The notes beneath the pieces are model-generated. The model saw only the letters and a list, made by a program, of their open reading frames with translations, did not search any database and was not told the origin of the DNA. This document shows, one piece after another, positions 13,440 through 24,712 of a DNA stretch of 64,000 nt. Position 1 is the stretch's first letter; each line of letters opens with the position of its first letter. The position numbers and the translations under genes were made by a program. The DNA comes from Motacilla alba alba (taxonomy: Eukaryota; Chordata; Aves; Passeriformes; Motacillidae): contig NC_052026.1 in NCBI RefSeq assembly GCF_015832195.1, positions 12,945,619-13,009,618 of the forward strand. Reading direction: 5' to 3'.

Positions 13440-14330
13440 TTCAGCTTCCTGTGAAGCCGTGTTAGAATTTCAGTAGCCAGACAGAAGAACGCTGAAATGA
13501 AGGTGTGAATATCAGTGGCCATATGGTTCTGGTTTAATAGGCTGTGGGTCGAGAGGATTTGCTTGCCACGATGCTGAGGTGACAGTTTTATAAAAGAGCC
13601 ATTTCACTACGAGGTTGAGTAGCTTTCCAATGCACGGTGCCAAACCTCCCAGGGAGAGCGTGCTTTTAGCACCGAGGGTTGAATTTGGTCATGTCGGTGC
13701 TTACAGTCATCTGCAAGAGGGATTGACATGCAGGGTTTGTACATAAAAAAGGGGTTAGCAATCTGAATTAAAAATTAACACATTCTCCTCATAATTACAG
13801 ACTTACAGCAGGCTAATGCTGTACAAAAGAGGGCTTTCCAGACAGAGTTTAATGGCCCCAAAGCAAAGCCATCACTTCTCTCCCCCCTCCTTTTAAATTA
13901 GCATTGGCATGTTTAAAACACTCCTCAAATTCTGCTGCAAAATAGCTGTTTGGCTTTCAGTTGTGGTTTTTGGTAGTGTGAGCTTTTTTAAAGGTGATTA
14001 TTCTTTTCAATGCTTAAGATGGAAAGTGGTTTGCATATTCATGGCACATTATAATTTTGAAAATAATCTCCTAGTGGATATTTAACAATGGCTTTGGGTA
14101 AATGGACACTTGTTGCTCTTTGTTTAAACGATTACATCTCAATTATCGCTCGATGGTGAGAGCATGGGTAATACCCTCGATTCTTTGTCAAACAGGCTCT
14201 AATTAAAACTGGTTCCTGCACTTGCCTCTTGGATAAATATGGACGTGAGGTAGTTCAGTGACACCCTGTCAAATTGCCGAATTGTGTGCAAGTTCCCCAT
14301 TCATCCGGACAAATGATACCACTAATTGGG
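13440..14330. promoter_or_regulatory. Candidate conserved non-coding element in intron 3
   Basis: AT-rich, non-repetitive, with scattered CpGs kept in otherwise CpG-poor DNA. It includes TTTGCATATTC (octamer-like, near 14030), ATTATCGCTCGATGG (14142-14156) and several AATTA homeodomain cores. Conservation cannot be measured from one sequence, so this is a composition-based guess. Confidence 0.3.
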
Positions 14331-17300
14331 GTGTGGATGGCAGTAACAGCACTGCCAGTGTTGGTGCTAATCCTCTCTGCTTGGCTGGGCTCCCCCCACC
14401 TCTCCCCTGCTCGGGACCAGCACTCTTCTAATTTTACAGGATTTGTTTCACTTCCCCCTGTATCTGCCTGGTCACACAAAGCATTGGTCTTCAGTCAGTT
14501 CTCTCAGGGGTGTGTCCTGCTCTCTGCCTTTACATCCTGCCTCTTGTTTGGTACAAATTTAGTTCTAAAGCTGTATTGAAACTCAGGTGTCCTTTGAGCT
14601 CTGTAACAAGCCAGCAACTCCCAGTGAGTATGTTGGTGGTTTTTCCCCTGAAGGAGGATGGCTCCTGTGGATGTTACTGGAGCTGGTCACTTCCCTATTC
14701 CAGTTTTTGTTTTGACTCTGGATGGCTCATTTGTCTTAGTCCAAGTAAGTTAGCACATTGCAAAAAAGCCCAAATCCCCTGCAAGGCAGGCCAGTAGCAT
14801 CATAATACAGTCAACCTGACTTTTTGCTCTGCTGTGCTTGTGTGTGAGTGTAACTGTATTGATGTTGAAATGTTAGTCTGGGTTTTCTTCCTCTTCTCTT
14901 CACCACAACCTGCTTGGACTGAACTCTCTGGCTGTTCTTTCTGCATCTCTCTGAAGGGGTAGGATGAGTGTGCAGAGCTGAAGGCAGAGACCTCGCCTGT
15001 CATTAATGCTGGATAATCACCCTGCTGGCCTTGCAGAGAGGACCAGCTGATGCTTTAAGGCTTTCTCCAGAGCCAGTATGACAGTGCAGTATTTGCTGCT
15101 GCTGCTACAGTGCTGGATTAAGCAGAGAAGAAATTTTGGGAAGGAGCTACCTATCACTGTTACAGCTCACTGCCAGCAGTGTTTCTCAATTTTGCTGGCT
15201 AATGTTCACCGGCAATGGCAGACATTGAAAATGTAGAGCTTCAAAACAGCACTAATACAGGAGCACATCCAGGGATGCTGGTCCTATTCTCCACCTTCTC
15301 TCTGTCCAGTGCAAGGCTGAAAGAAAAGGAGATTATATCGTTGATTGCACCATGTTTTACCATTTGTCAGTGTTTTTGTCTTTTTTTTTAAGGTAAGGGT
15401 GATTGCATCTTTTGATTTTTTTTGTAGTTGTGATGAAGGAATCTCCTTCCCTTTAGAGATGAAGCTTTACCTAGCAAGGCAGGAGGTCATTGTGAACACC
15501 CAGAGATAGAGTGAGGCAATGATCATGATCCAGAGAAGGATATTCTTATTCTAACAGCTTCTGCATTCTCTCTGCATTGTCATTCTCTTGGAGATATGAT
15601 GCTTTCTACTCAGAAGGAAGAGTTTTGCAGTTTTCCTTAGCTGGGGCCCAGCGGCCCTGAACAGTAGTTTTCCTTCTTCTCCTCCCACAGTCACATCAGA
15701 GTGCAGAAGTGATTGATGCGTGAGCTGACTGAACGCTCCACTAAATTGATTGCCAGTGAAACAGATAGCAGTTCCGACATCTTAGCTGGGTTAGCACTCA
15801 CAGTTGTTTACACTAACAGCCATTTGGGGTGGGTAGTTTCTGTTCACATCCCTCAAAGCTGTTGCTTTAAGAAATCCATAGGTAATGGGAGACAGTGCTG
15901 TGCTGAGCTACACTAGGAAGCCTTTCCCTGGTAATGCACTATGTTAGATAAAGTACAGATATATGATTGTGCTGATTGTAATGCATAGATCTGCAGTTGC
16001 AAGGAGCTTCTGCAGTAGCATTATATCGCCAGAAAATAACAGAGAATGTCTCTTGAGAAAAGCAGCATCTTTAAAGTTGTGGCTAGCAGCTCCAGATGGA
16101 TGATTGTGCTGCTGAAATCCCTGGGAGGCTGCTGTCTGTCCTAAAGAGTCGACTGTCCCTCCAGGTACCTTTACCTGTTTCAGAGTTTGGCTAGGAAGCA
16201 AAAGCTCTGTGTAACTTTGGTGCTTCTGTCTCTGCACCACTAGTGGGTTATGCAGACTAGAGGTAAGTAGGGGGAGAAGCCATCAAAACCAGAGCAGTGT
16301 GTGTGAGGTGAGTGGCAAGTTACTGAAGCAAGCCCAGCAGCAGCGATGGTGCCAGACATGGATGCTCAGAAATGCAGGAGGAATGCCAGAGTTAAATTAT
16401 CCCTGCAAATGTATTAACCTTCCTCTCCCAAAAGGGAGTTTGCCTGCACTATGGGGTGTAGCTGGTTGATCAGTAATTTTCCCTGCAATGCAACTGACTG
16501 CAGTTTTCCTCTAAGAATGTTGGATTTGAACTGGCTTCTCCATTCATGAAGTGCCTGGTAGGAGGATTCAGATATTCAGTGTTGATTTGGTCACAAGCAA
16601 GGGAGGGATTGCTCCTTGCAGTCACTTGAGGAAAATCACCTTTAAGATAAAGTTTGCTAATTTCCAAGCCAAAACACACTATTAAGAGATCACTCTGCCA
16701 CCTGCAAAACTCTGAATTGTGCAAGGTGCAATGGTGCCTTTGGGGTAGGTGAGCCTGAGCCACAGAGCACCTTCTGTTAATGGGAATTGCTCCCGAACCA
16801 GAGAGGACTATGTTAATTCAGAGACTCCTGTTTTTTCCATATAAAATGTCCTGCACCATATTTTTTGATATTTCATGTTTAACGTACACATTGCAGTGTT
16901 GTTTTAATTTAAACAGAAGTGGAAAGAATGAATTGGTGGTGATTCTGTAGGTATGTCAGTGTTCATGCACAGTAAAACACTCTCCTGATAGCTTTTTGTT
17001 CTTTGTTAAACGTAGACATCCCAAGTCTGGATTTTTTTGCATGTGTGTGTTTGCAAATTGAAGATGTGCATTTGTGAGCAGAATTACTGAACTGTGAAAT
17101 GAAGTGATGTGGCAGCAGGGCTGTTGTTCTGGAATTTAAAAAGAATGAACTTTGAATTTGGGAGTGTCACCAGCAGTTTGCAAACTGGAGCTGGGTTGGC
17201 ACTGTGGGTTAAATGTGCACTTGGGACCTGTGACAGTAACTTCCCGATAGTGTTGCACACACATTCTGTGAAATGCTTTTTCGTGGTTGTACATTTGGCA

Positions 17301-17529
17301 TATTAGCAAGTGCATTCTTTATTTCTTTGGTGCTTCTAATTTTTTTCTTGAGATGGGGGTGGTCTGTTTCTCGATTTTTCCCTGGCTTTCTGCACTGTAA
17401 TGATGGCACCATCACCTGACTGCTGGAATACACTGGCCTGACTTTAATCATCGGGTGACTGGCTCTTAGCATGGTTTCATCTCTGCTGTTTTACATCTCC
17501 TCTTGTAATTGCATGATTGCTTGCAGCAT

Positions 17530-18420
17530 TGTTTTTCTCTTGGTGACAGTGAAAGGCACACGCGAGTATTTATGTAACCTTATACCTTTCCGTTTGATGC
17601 TTAAAGTGTAGGTGAAGAAGTGGTACTTTGCAAATAAAATTCTCTTCATTTGATTGTAAGCAGCATATTTTCACCCCTTACGTGCAATCATTTTATTTTC
17701 ACACCTCATGTGCAACGATTTGTAAGACAAGGTTATATATACACACTCTTAAGTATCATATGGAGGAAGAAGTAGGTTGAGCCTGTATGAATAACAAGGC
17801 TGCATTTCTGTAGTGCTGACAGTTTCATTGATGTATATATGCTTACAATTAAATAACCCGTGTAAAGCCACAAAAATGCGTGATGTTTAACATAAATAGT
17901 ATCTCAGTCTTTTAACTGCTAAATAACCAAACACAGCAAAACAATGGAGAATCAAAGCTCCCCTTTAAAGAGCATCGACAGCAATTAATATGCAGTAAAA
18001 TTATCTGCCTGTACACGTTGTACCGACAGCTCTGCAGGTCTAAAATGGCAGAAGCTTTCAGTTGCTGTATAAAAATCAAACTACCATTTATTTCAGCCTC
18101 ATGGTATGTGCAAATTCATGCAGCTCAGTTAAGGGAATAGCTTCACAACTGGTGTTACAATCTGTGGCTGGAGTGCTGCATCACAATGCAGCAAATGCAT
18201 TTTCCACATTAACCAAACATGACAGCTGAAACGATTATTAACCATGCAATATGTCGGAAGTCATCAAAAATTCACATCAGGGTAATTGCAGCGGCTTGGG
18301 GAAAAAAAATAGTAGCATCTCTCTCCTCTTGCCTGCCTGCTGCCTCACCCCCTCCTAATTCCTACATGGTACAGTCCGTTAACAATAAAATATCCTTCTG
18401 TAACCTATAAACTGTTACTC
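17530..18420. promoter_or_regulatory. Candidate conserved non-coding element with duplicated T-box-like module
   Basis: Contains a 28-bp near-duplicate (17667-17694 and 17695-17722, 22 of 28 identical). The second copy has TCACACCT (17699-17706), the reverse complement of the T-box half-site AGGTGTGA. Further right are TGACAGCTG, AATTAATATGCA and many homeodomain cores, all in AT-rich unique DNA. The regulatory role is inferred. Confidence 0.35.
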
Positions 18421-20179
18421 CCATCAGTTACTGGTTTCAGACTGATGCTTTTCCTAGAATTTGAATAAAGCACCACTGGAAAAAATACATAGATGCTTTA
18501 CAGGCAGTGGTGTTCAGCCGTGGAAAGCAGCTGCTTTCTTATTGTCTTGCTGGACTCTTGACTGTCTCAGCCATTTCAGGACTTGCAGGTTTGATTTATA
18601 TATATTTTTTTTAAGATGAGAAAACTTGAACATTAATAGAGATAGATACAGCTGTGTAAGCCTAAATACCAGGCAGCTGAAGTGTGGCAGTTACAGCCAG
18701 CATTAACAGGTTTGTAACTCCTCAGTACTGAGATCTACAGGTAGGAATGTCTGTCTTTTAAAATATATAAAATAAGGGTAAAAAGCTTGCTTTGATAAGA
18801 GAGAGTTTTCCTTCAGGTGTCTTTTATGGGCGTTTTTCTTTGTACTGTTGCTGCAGGTTGTTTTAATTTGTAAGTGAGTAATTAAAGAGAACAGGTGGGT
18901 AGTTTTGGAGAAAAGGTCCTTTGCTCACAGAAAAGAAATGGGAAGGTCTGTGCCTTTACCTTCCAATGTTCTTCGCTAGAGCAGCTGTTGGGTGGGGCAG
19001 TCCAGCGTCTGCTTTGGGTTTCATTTGTGTTGCCTTTTTAAAGACCCTCTTGACATTGCTGACTTTGCTTTTCATTTAAGCAGAAATGCAGTAGTATAAC
19101 TTTCTGAATGCCTTTATTCCTGTTTTCTCCTAGGCTGTAAAAATTCTATGGAAGTATTTAAACAAAAAATAAAGATGCTACGTGATTATGATTTTTTTTT
19201 TCTCCTGCTTTTCATTGTGGTGCAGAGATGCTGGTCCATTCTGTTTCCCCTGTTCTTACATATGCCCTTATGGTTTATTTAGAAGACACTTTAAACTTTC
19301 TTAAATCTTATTTTGAAGTAAGGATTTCAAATGTAGGACAAAAATAAGATAGAAAATATTTCTACTCTTTCAAAGCAAATGAAGATATGTGGAGATTTGC
19401 TTTTTTTGTTAGTTTCTTAAATGAGGTGGTGAAGCATATTTGTTTAGTCAACTGGAGTTTGTAGCCTAGGTCCCACCTCTCTTTCAAGTGAATAGGATAC
19501 ATTATGAAAAGGGGTAATCCAGTAAAGTCATAGTAAAGGGAAGCAGTCAGGGAATTAACATTTATTTAAATGTGGTGGCCATGACTAGCTGGGTGGGTGG
19601 CAGCTCATTTAATACTCTCTGATCTGGGGACTTAGAGGCTGCATGAAACTGGGAGCTCTGCCTGGGTTTGGTATGGGGACAAAAGTACAGGGTACTTTTA
19701 GTACAGGGTGGGTTGATTTTTCTCCTTCTCTTTCAGTTCTATTTTTGTATATGAAAGGAAGCAGTTTAATAAAAGATACTGTGCTGGGATGGCACCTGGG
19801 CTCTTGCAGTAGAGTGACTTGCTTCCTTTGGGGCTCCCTCCCCAAATATTAAGGTGCCTGTGTGGCGTGTTCTGCACTCTTCCTTTTATCAACTGAGAAA
19901 TGCTCAAAGGGAAGATGTGGAACAGTGGCATAGCATGGCCAAAAAGTTGCCTCTCTCCAACCAAATTACCTGTGCAAAGGGGGGGGTCTTTCCACAAAAG
20001 CAGCTCAGCAAAAAATCAAGGACAATTAAATGTGTGGTTTGCCTGTGTAAAAACATGGAGGAAACCATCCCATCCCCACTGACCCCGTATGCTAGATGGC
20101 TCAGTTATCCTTGCAGTTAGTACACTGTGGCAAATTATTTTCCTTTGTTTGAAGTGGGTGGGAGACAGACTTCAACTAA

Positions 20180-20760
20180 GCTCCATAAATTAATGTATGA
20201 AAATTGACTGAGCCACTGTAAAGAATAATTAGCTGTAGGTCTCTTGTAGCAGAGTTTTCCGTGATATCTGTTGGCAGCATCTTCACTTGACATTTAATTT
20301 ACATTAAAGTCCGAAAGCTTGTGTGCCTTGTTAATGCAAGGCGCAAATAAAGGCATGCACTGCTAGACAGTTCCTTAGCCAGGGTGGAGTACAGCCAGAG
20401 GAGAAAAATGGAAACCTATTGTCTGTGGTGTATCCTCAGCACACCGGCCGCATGCCCCAAGTCTGGAAAGTTTAAACCTTAGGTTTATTACACAATAGGA
20501 GAAATAAGCTGAAAAAAGGATAAAGTGTTTATTGTAACGTATTTATTGCAGCAGAGAATTTGAGTGTATGCTTTTCTCTCTGGGCCCTTTAATGTCTAAC
20601 ATTTTTAAATAGAAGTTGTATAATTATACCAGGCATATTCCAGATTTCTGTTTCTTAGTTTAATGATCTGTAATTAATAATTCATATGTAATTTAAATAA
20701 TTAACTTTGTGAAATGTATCAGTAATGTAGTAAAGAAAAACCATTTCTAAAGACCATGGC
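20180..20760. promoter_or_regulatory. Candidate homeodomain-site-rich element
   Basis: Dense TAAT/ATTA cores, strongest at 20670-20710, where GTAATTAATAATTCATATG is followed by AATTTAAATAATTAAC. Isolated CpGs remain (for example AACGTATTTATTG near 20535). Could simply be AT-rich intron. Confidence 0.25.
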
Positions 20761-21030
20761 ATGTTTAAATTGAGGATTTAAAGATATCGTGACTAGTATG
20801 AACTCCAAATTGCTTGCTTTCACTGTCAGTAAAATATTTATATTTATCCTAGGGGATAAGGTGTCATGTTGAAAATAGCTATTAGGTGAACAGAGTAGCT
20901 ATGATTTATTTACAAATACTGAGGAAGAATGGGGTAGCTAACTTGGGCTTATTTTTTTTTAACTCAGGTGGATGATTTTGCCAAATCATCTCATGTTATT
21001 TAAGAGGATTGAACTTCAAATTCACACATT

Positions 21031-21094
21031 TTCTTGACATTCCAGTGTGTATTTAAAAAAAAAAAAAAAAGCCTACATTCTTGACACTACAGTG
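21031..21094. repeat. Imperfect 17-bp direct repeats flanking a poly(A) run
   Basis: TTCTTGACATTCCAGTG (21031-21047) and TTCTTGACACTACAGTG (21078-21094) match at 15 of 17 bases and bracket a run of about 16 A (21055-21070). The layout resembles target-site duplications around the tail of a very short or eroded retroposon, or plain duplication. Confidence 0.7.
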
Positions 21095-21899
21095 AATGTA
21101 ATCTTGTCTCTTTGTTGTGTTAGCCACTATCAGCGAAATAAAGTAAATTTAACTTGGGAAAGGTTTTCTTTCCCTGTTTAGGTTTTTCTGAGAGACTTCA
21201 AACTGCAGTAGAAATGTTATAGGAACCCCTTTTGTGGAGGGACAGCACTGGGGTAAGCCACCCATGCAGGTTCAGGATTTGCATCCCGGTGTAACTTGGT
21301 TGTCGCATTTCCAGTGCTGACAGGATTTTGATGTCTGAACCAGGCGTTGTCCCTTTGAGGCAATGAGCGCTTGCTACCTGCCTCGCTTTCTGTCTGAAAT
21401 GCAGATGGAGGCTGAAAGATGCTGCTTGGCTTTTCTTTTCATGGAGCAGAAGGATAACTTGTGCTCCTCAGGAACCTTCAGGAAGGCAGTACGCAGGCTT
21501 TCAGCTGTGGGATGGGGGCACAGCAGCCGAAATCTTTCCGCTTGAGTCAGCCTGAGAACGGGGACAGTGTCAGACTCAGTGCTGCCAGGCTCACTACTTG
21601 AATCCAGAGGAGGTAAAGAGAACCAATTGTTTTCATTACTGTATTTTTATCTACAGTTTCAGACTAACTTGAAGGCATTTAACTATTTCAACTCATCTGA
21701 AATTGTGGAGGAAGAGATGTGGAAATATCAATCATGCTTTAGTTTTCAAAAAATCCTGTTTCTCGCAAACAGCAAGGTTACACGTTCCCAGTCAGACAAG
21801 CAGAAGGATCAAGCACTTAGCAAGGGGCAAGGTGTGGGGGGACTTAAGGACTGCAATACGATTTTTGGAAGTGAATTAGAGGAGGCTGGGTGTTAATGA

Positions 21900-23000
21900 G
21901 TAGCAGGTTTGTTTAATAATTTGCTCCTCATGCTGGTAATCCATCATAAATGTCATTTCGGGATAAGGAATACTTGATTGATTAATTGGAGTGACTGTTT
22001 GGCTTTTGGATGTGATACTGAGAAATGAATTTTCTGCTGCCGGGTTAAGTGGGTTTTTGTGGTTGCCTGTATGTTAATGCTAATATACAGTTAGTCCAAC
22101 AGCAGACACTACAAGCTTGTCTGTGTGCCTCCTTTATGCCTTTTGCTTCTCTTTTCAAACTACTCCCTTACTAGCTAATGTTTTCTGTGGGGTTCAGAGA
22201 GATAACAGAGCTGGACACTCCTCTTTCCTCAGTTGTATCAATTTTTCCTGTGGTGCCCGTGGATTTCCAGTGGCTGGTTTCTCATCTTGTGCCTTCTTAG
22301 GAGACTCCTTGCCAGCTCCCAGTACAGGGAATTGAGGTGTGGTCTGCAGTGGCAACTGTGCTTCGTCCCTGCCCCTGCCCCACAGGGACGTGACACGGGC
22401 AGAAATTCAGCACACAGGTTTCATTTGTCACTGTGTTATTCAAGCACGGTTTCCTCTTAGAGCAGGGAGAATGCACAGCTACTTCTCAAGGAAATGTGGA
22501 GTAACCACGATGCTAAAATGGCAGCGAAAGAAATAAGAAAATGGCGTCATCAGTGAAATTGGTTTCGATGGCTTGATTTGAGGGCGTCCTGCTTGATGCA
22601 TGTTTCCAGCAAGAGGTATTACATTACAGCCTTAGCTATGACTGTACAGTGAAGGTATTAAATCATTTAAATCTGTATATTTTTTCACTGTATTCCCTTA
22701 AAATACATGATACCGCAGAGGCGGGTATAACTGCTTATTCTTGTGGATGATCAGAACTTATCTTCGTTTGCATGCTATAAATATTTTTACTATGGGGTTG
22801 CATTGTGGATCTCAAGCCCACTGTAATTATCTCATAATTTAATTTACTTAAGTTCCAAAAAAGAGGCAAAGCCTTGAGTTTTGATTGTGCATCTCTTGAC
22901 GCGTTTGTGATTTTTGTAGGCTTGTATTTTTTATTCAGGATCATAAGCGAGGACTTGTATAGCGCAGGGGAGAGGCTGTAGCCACTCACGATAGCACTGA
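21900..23000. promoter_or_regulatory. Candidate regulatory blocks (21900-22080 and 22540-23000)
   Basis: The first block has TTGATTGATTAATTGG (near 21973), which matches PBX/HOX-type composite sites. The second has retained CpGs (GATACCGCAGAGGCGGG, TTGACGCGTTTG) beside TAATTT-rich sequence. The stretch between them (about 22100-22530) looks ordinary. Low confidence without comparative data. Confidence 0.25.
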
Positions 23001-23701
23001 GCAAAGCCCCACACCAAGGTCATCCCTCTGCATTCAAAAATGTCAAGAAAAACAGTAGCCATGTATTTGGAAACTCGATGAATGAGCTCAGGTTTCGGAC
23101 TGTGTGGTCTGTTCGCTCTGTGCCGATGCCGGTGCCACAGGAGATGGGCTTCCCACCATGGATCCTGCTGCTGCTCCTGCTGGCCTGATCTGGGTGGAGA
23201 GATTCCCTCACTAAAGAAGTTGCAATTCCAAGTGAGGTAGCGCTGTGTTTAATTGCCTTTGTGACATTTTGGTTTCTTTGTCTTGATTTAGACAAACAGA
23301 AATACCATCTGAGGTGTTTTCAGGAGTAATGTACCAGCTGAACAAGCTCCTTCTGCAGTAATGTCTCCTACTGCCACAGTTGGCTGGCAAGAGTCTGTCT
23401 ACCTTCTTTCTAGTTTTCCATTTTTATATTTATTCAGGTAAAAAACACAGATGTTTATATTCCTGATAAAAATATTCAGGAATGTAAAGATGGTAATGTC
23501 TTTCTAGTTCTAGATTTTTTTTCATTGTTACTCCTCCTGTTCTTTGCATGACCTCTCAGGAGGTTAGGACTGTTCTAGACTTTGTTTTGTTATTGCACAG
23601 ATCTCCTTGGTGCTCTGTGCCTTGTTAGGACCCAGGATTGTTTTTTAACCACTCCCAGTTATATCACAGGGAGAAGGAAAAATGAGTATATGCCTGGGGA
23701 G

Positions 23702-23729
23702 AAAGTAGCGCTGTTGTTTACGCTACTTT
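23702..23729. repeat. Perfect inverted repeat (9-bp arms, 10-nt loop)
   Basis: AAAGTAGCG (23702-23710) and CGCTACTTT (23721-23729) are exact reverse complements. A CpG is kept in both arms. Function unknown. Confidence 0.85.
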
Positions 23730-24664
23730 TGTGTTGCATTAACAATTGCTGTCAAAAATGATCTGTGCAGTAGAGGCTGGTGATTATATGTGAAAGATTA
23801 CTTCATTCTAATGAACTTTGCTGCAGAATTTTGGATTAAGAAATGTATTACCTTAGTCTTAATGCCATTAAAGTCTTTGTGACTTTGAAAAAAACCTACA
23901 GCATTCCCATGTGCTTTGCAGCCCAGCATGACACGGCAATGATTTTTAGAGTCTGAGAATGAGAAACTAACTTGTGTAATTGAAGTTCTGTTGGTTTCAC
24001 TGTGATGGAGGGGAAAGACAGAACAAGTAGTATGGATAATTACTAATATTTTAATAATTAGGTACACTGTGTAAGCAATATATAAATTATGTATATTGTG
24101 ATGGTTGATATATTGTGGTGTGTTTTAAAACTCATGTCCTACTTCACTTATTTTAATTGCACTTGGATTTGTTAAATCTTGGAAATGTCTCTGACATATT
24201 TAAAAAAATCTAGAATACACAGGAGTGCTGCAGTGAGTTTTCATGTTATGTCAGGAGTTAAGGCATGTGTAAGTACAGTTTTAAATGAAATACTGAAATC
24301 TCATAGTGCATGAACTCACTGAGCATCCTGTGTTGAATTAGAAGAAACTAAAACTAAGCAGAGTCATGTTTCTTGCCAGCAGTGATGATCTCCATTTATA
24401 CATGGAACAAGCAGTGCCACATAGCAGAGAGTTCAATTTTGGCGTTGCTGAGTGCCTGGCGCAATATTCCTGCAGGAAATGTGAGCAGTGGTATTTTTCT
24501 AGACATTTCCAGTATGATAAAGCTGTGCTCCCTGTGTGTTTCATGGTAAATTTTGCTTCTATTCACTGCACATGCCTGTGTTCTCCTTGCTGGCCACATG
24601 CTGCAGATGTGTTTTGGAGGACTGCGGTTGGGTGTGGGATGTGGTGGTGCCTTTCAGTGCTGGG

Positions 24665-24712
24665 GATGGTTTGATATTAACTGATGGTTTGATATTAACT
24701 GATGGTTTGATA
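24665..24712. repeat. Tandem repeat, 18-bp unit x2.7
   Basis: GATGGTTTGATATTAACT occurs at 24665-24682 and 24683-24700, then 12 further bases of a third copy to 24712. It creates repeated peptides in spurious frames on both strands. Confidence 0.95.
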
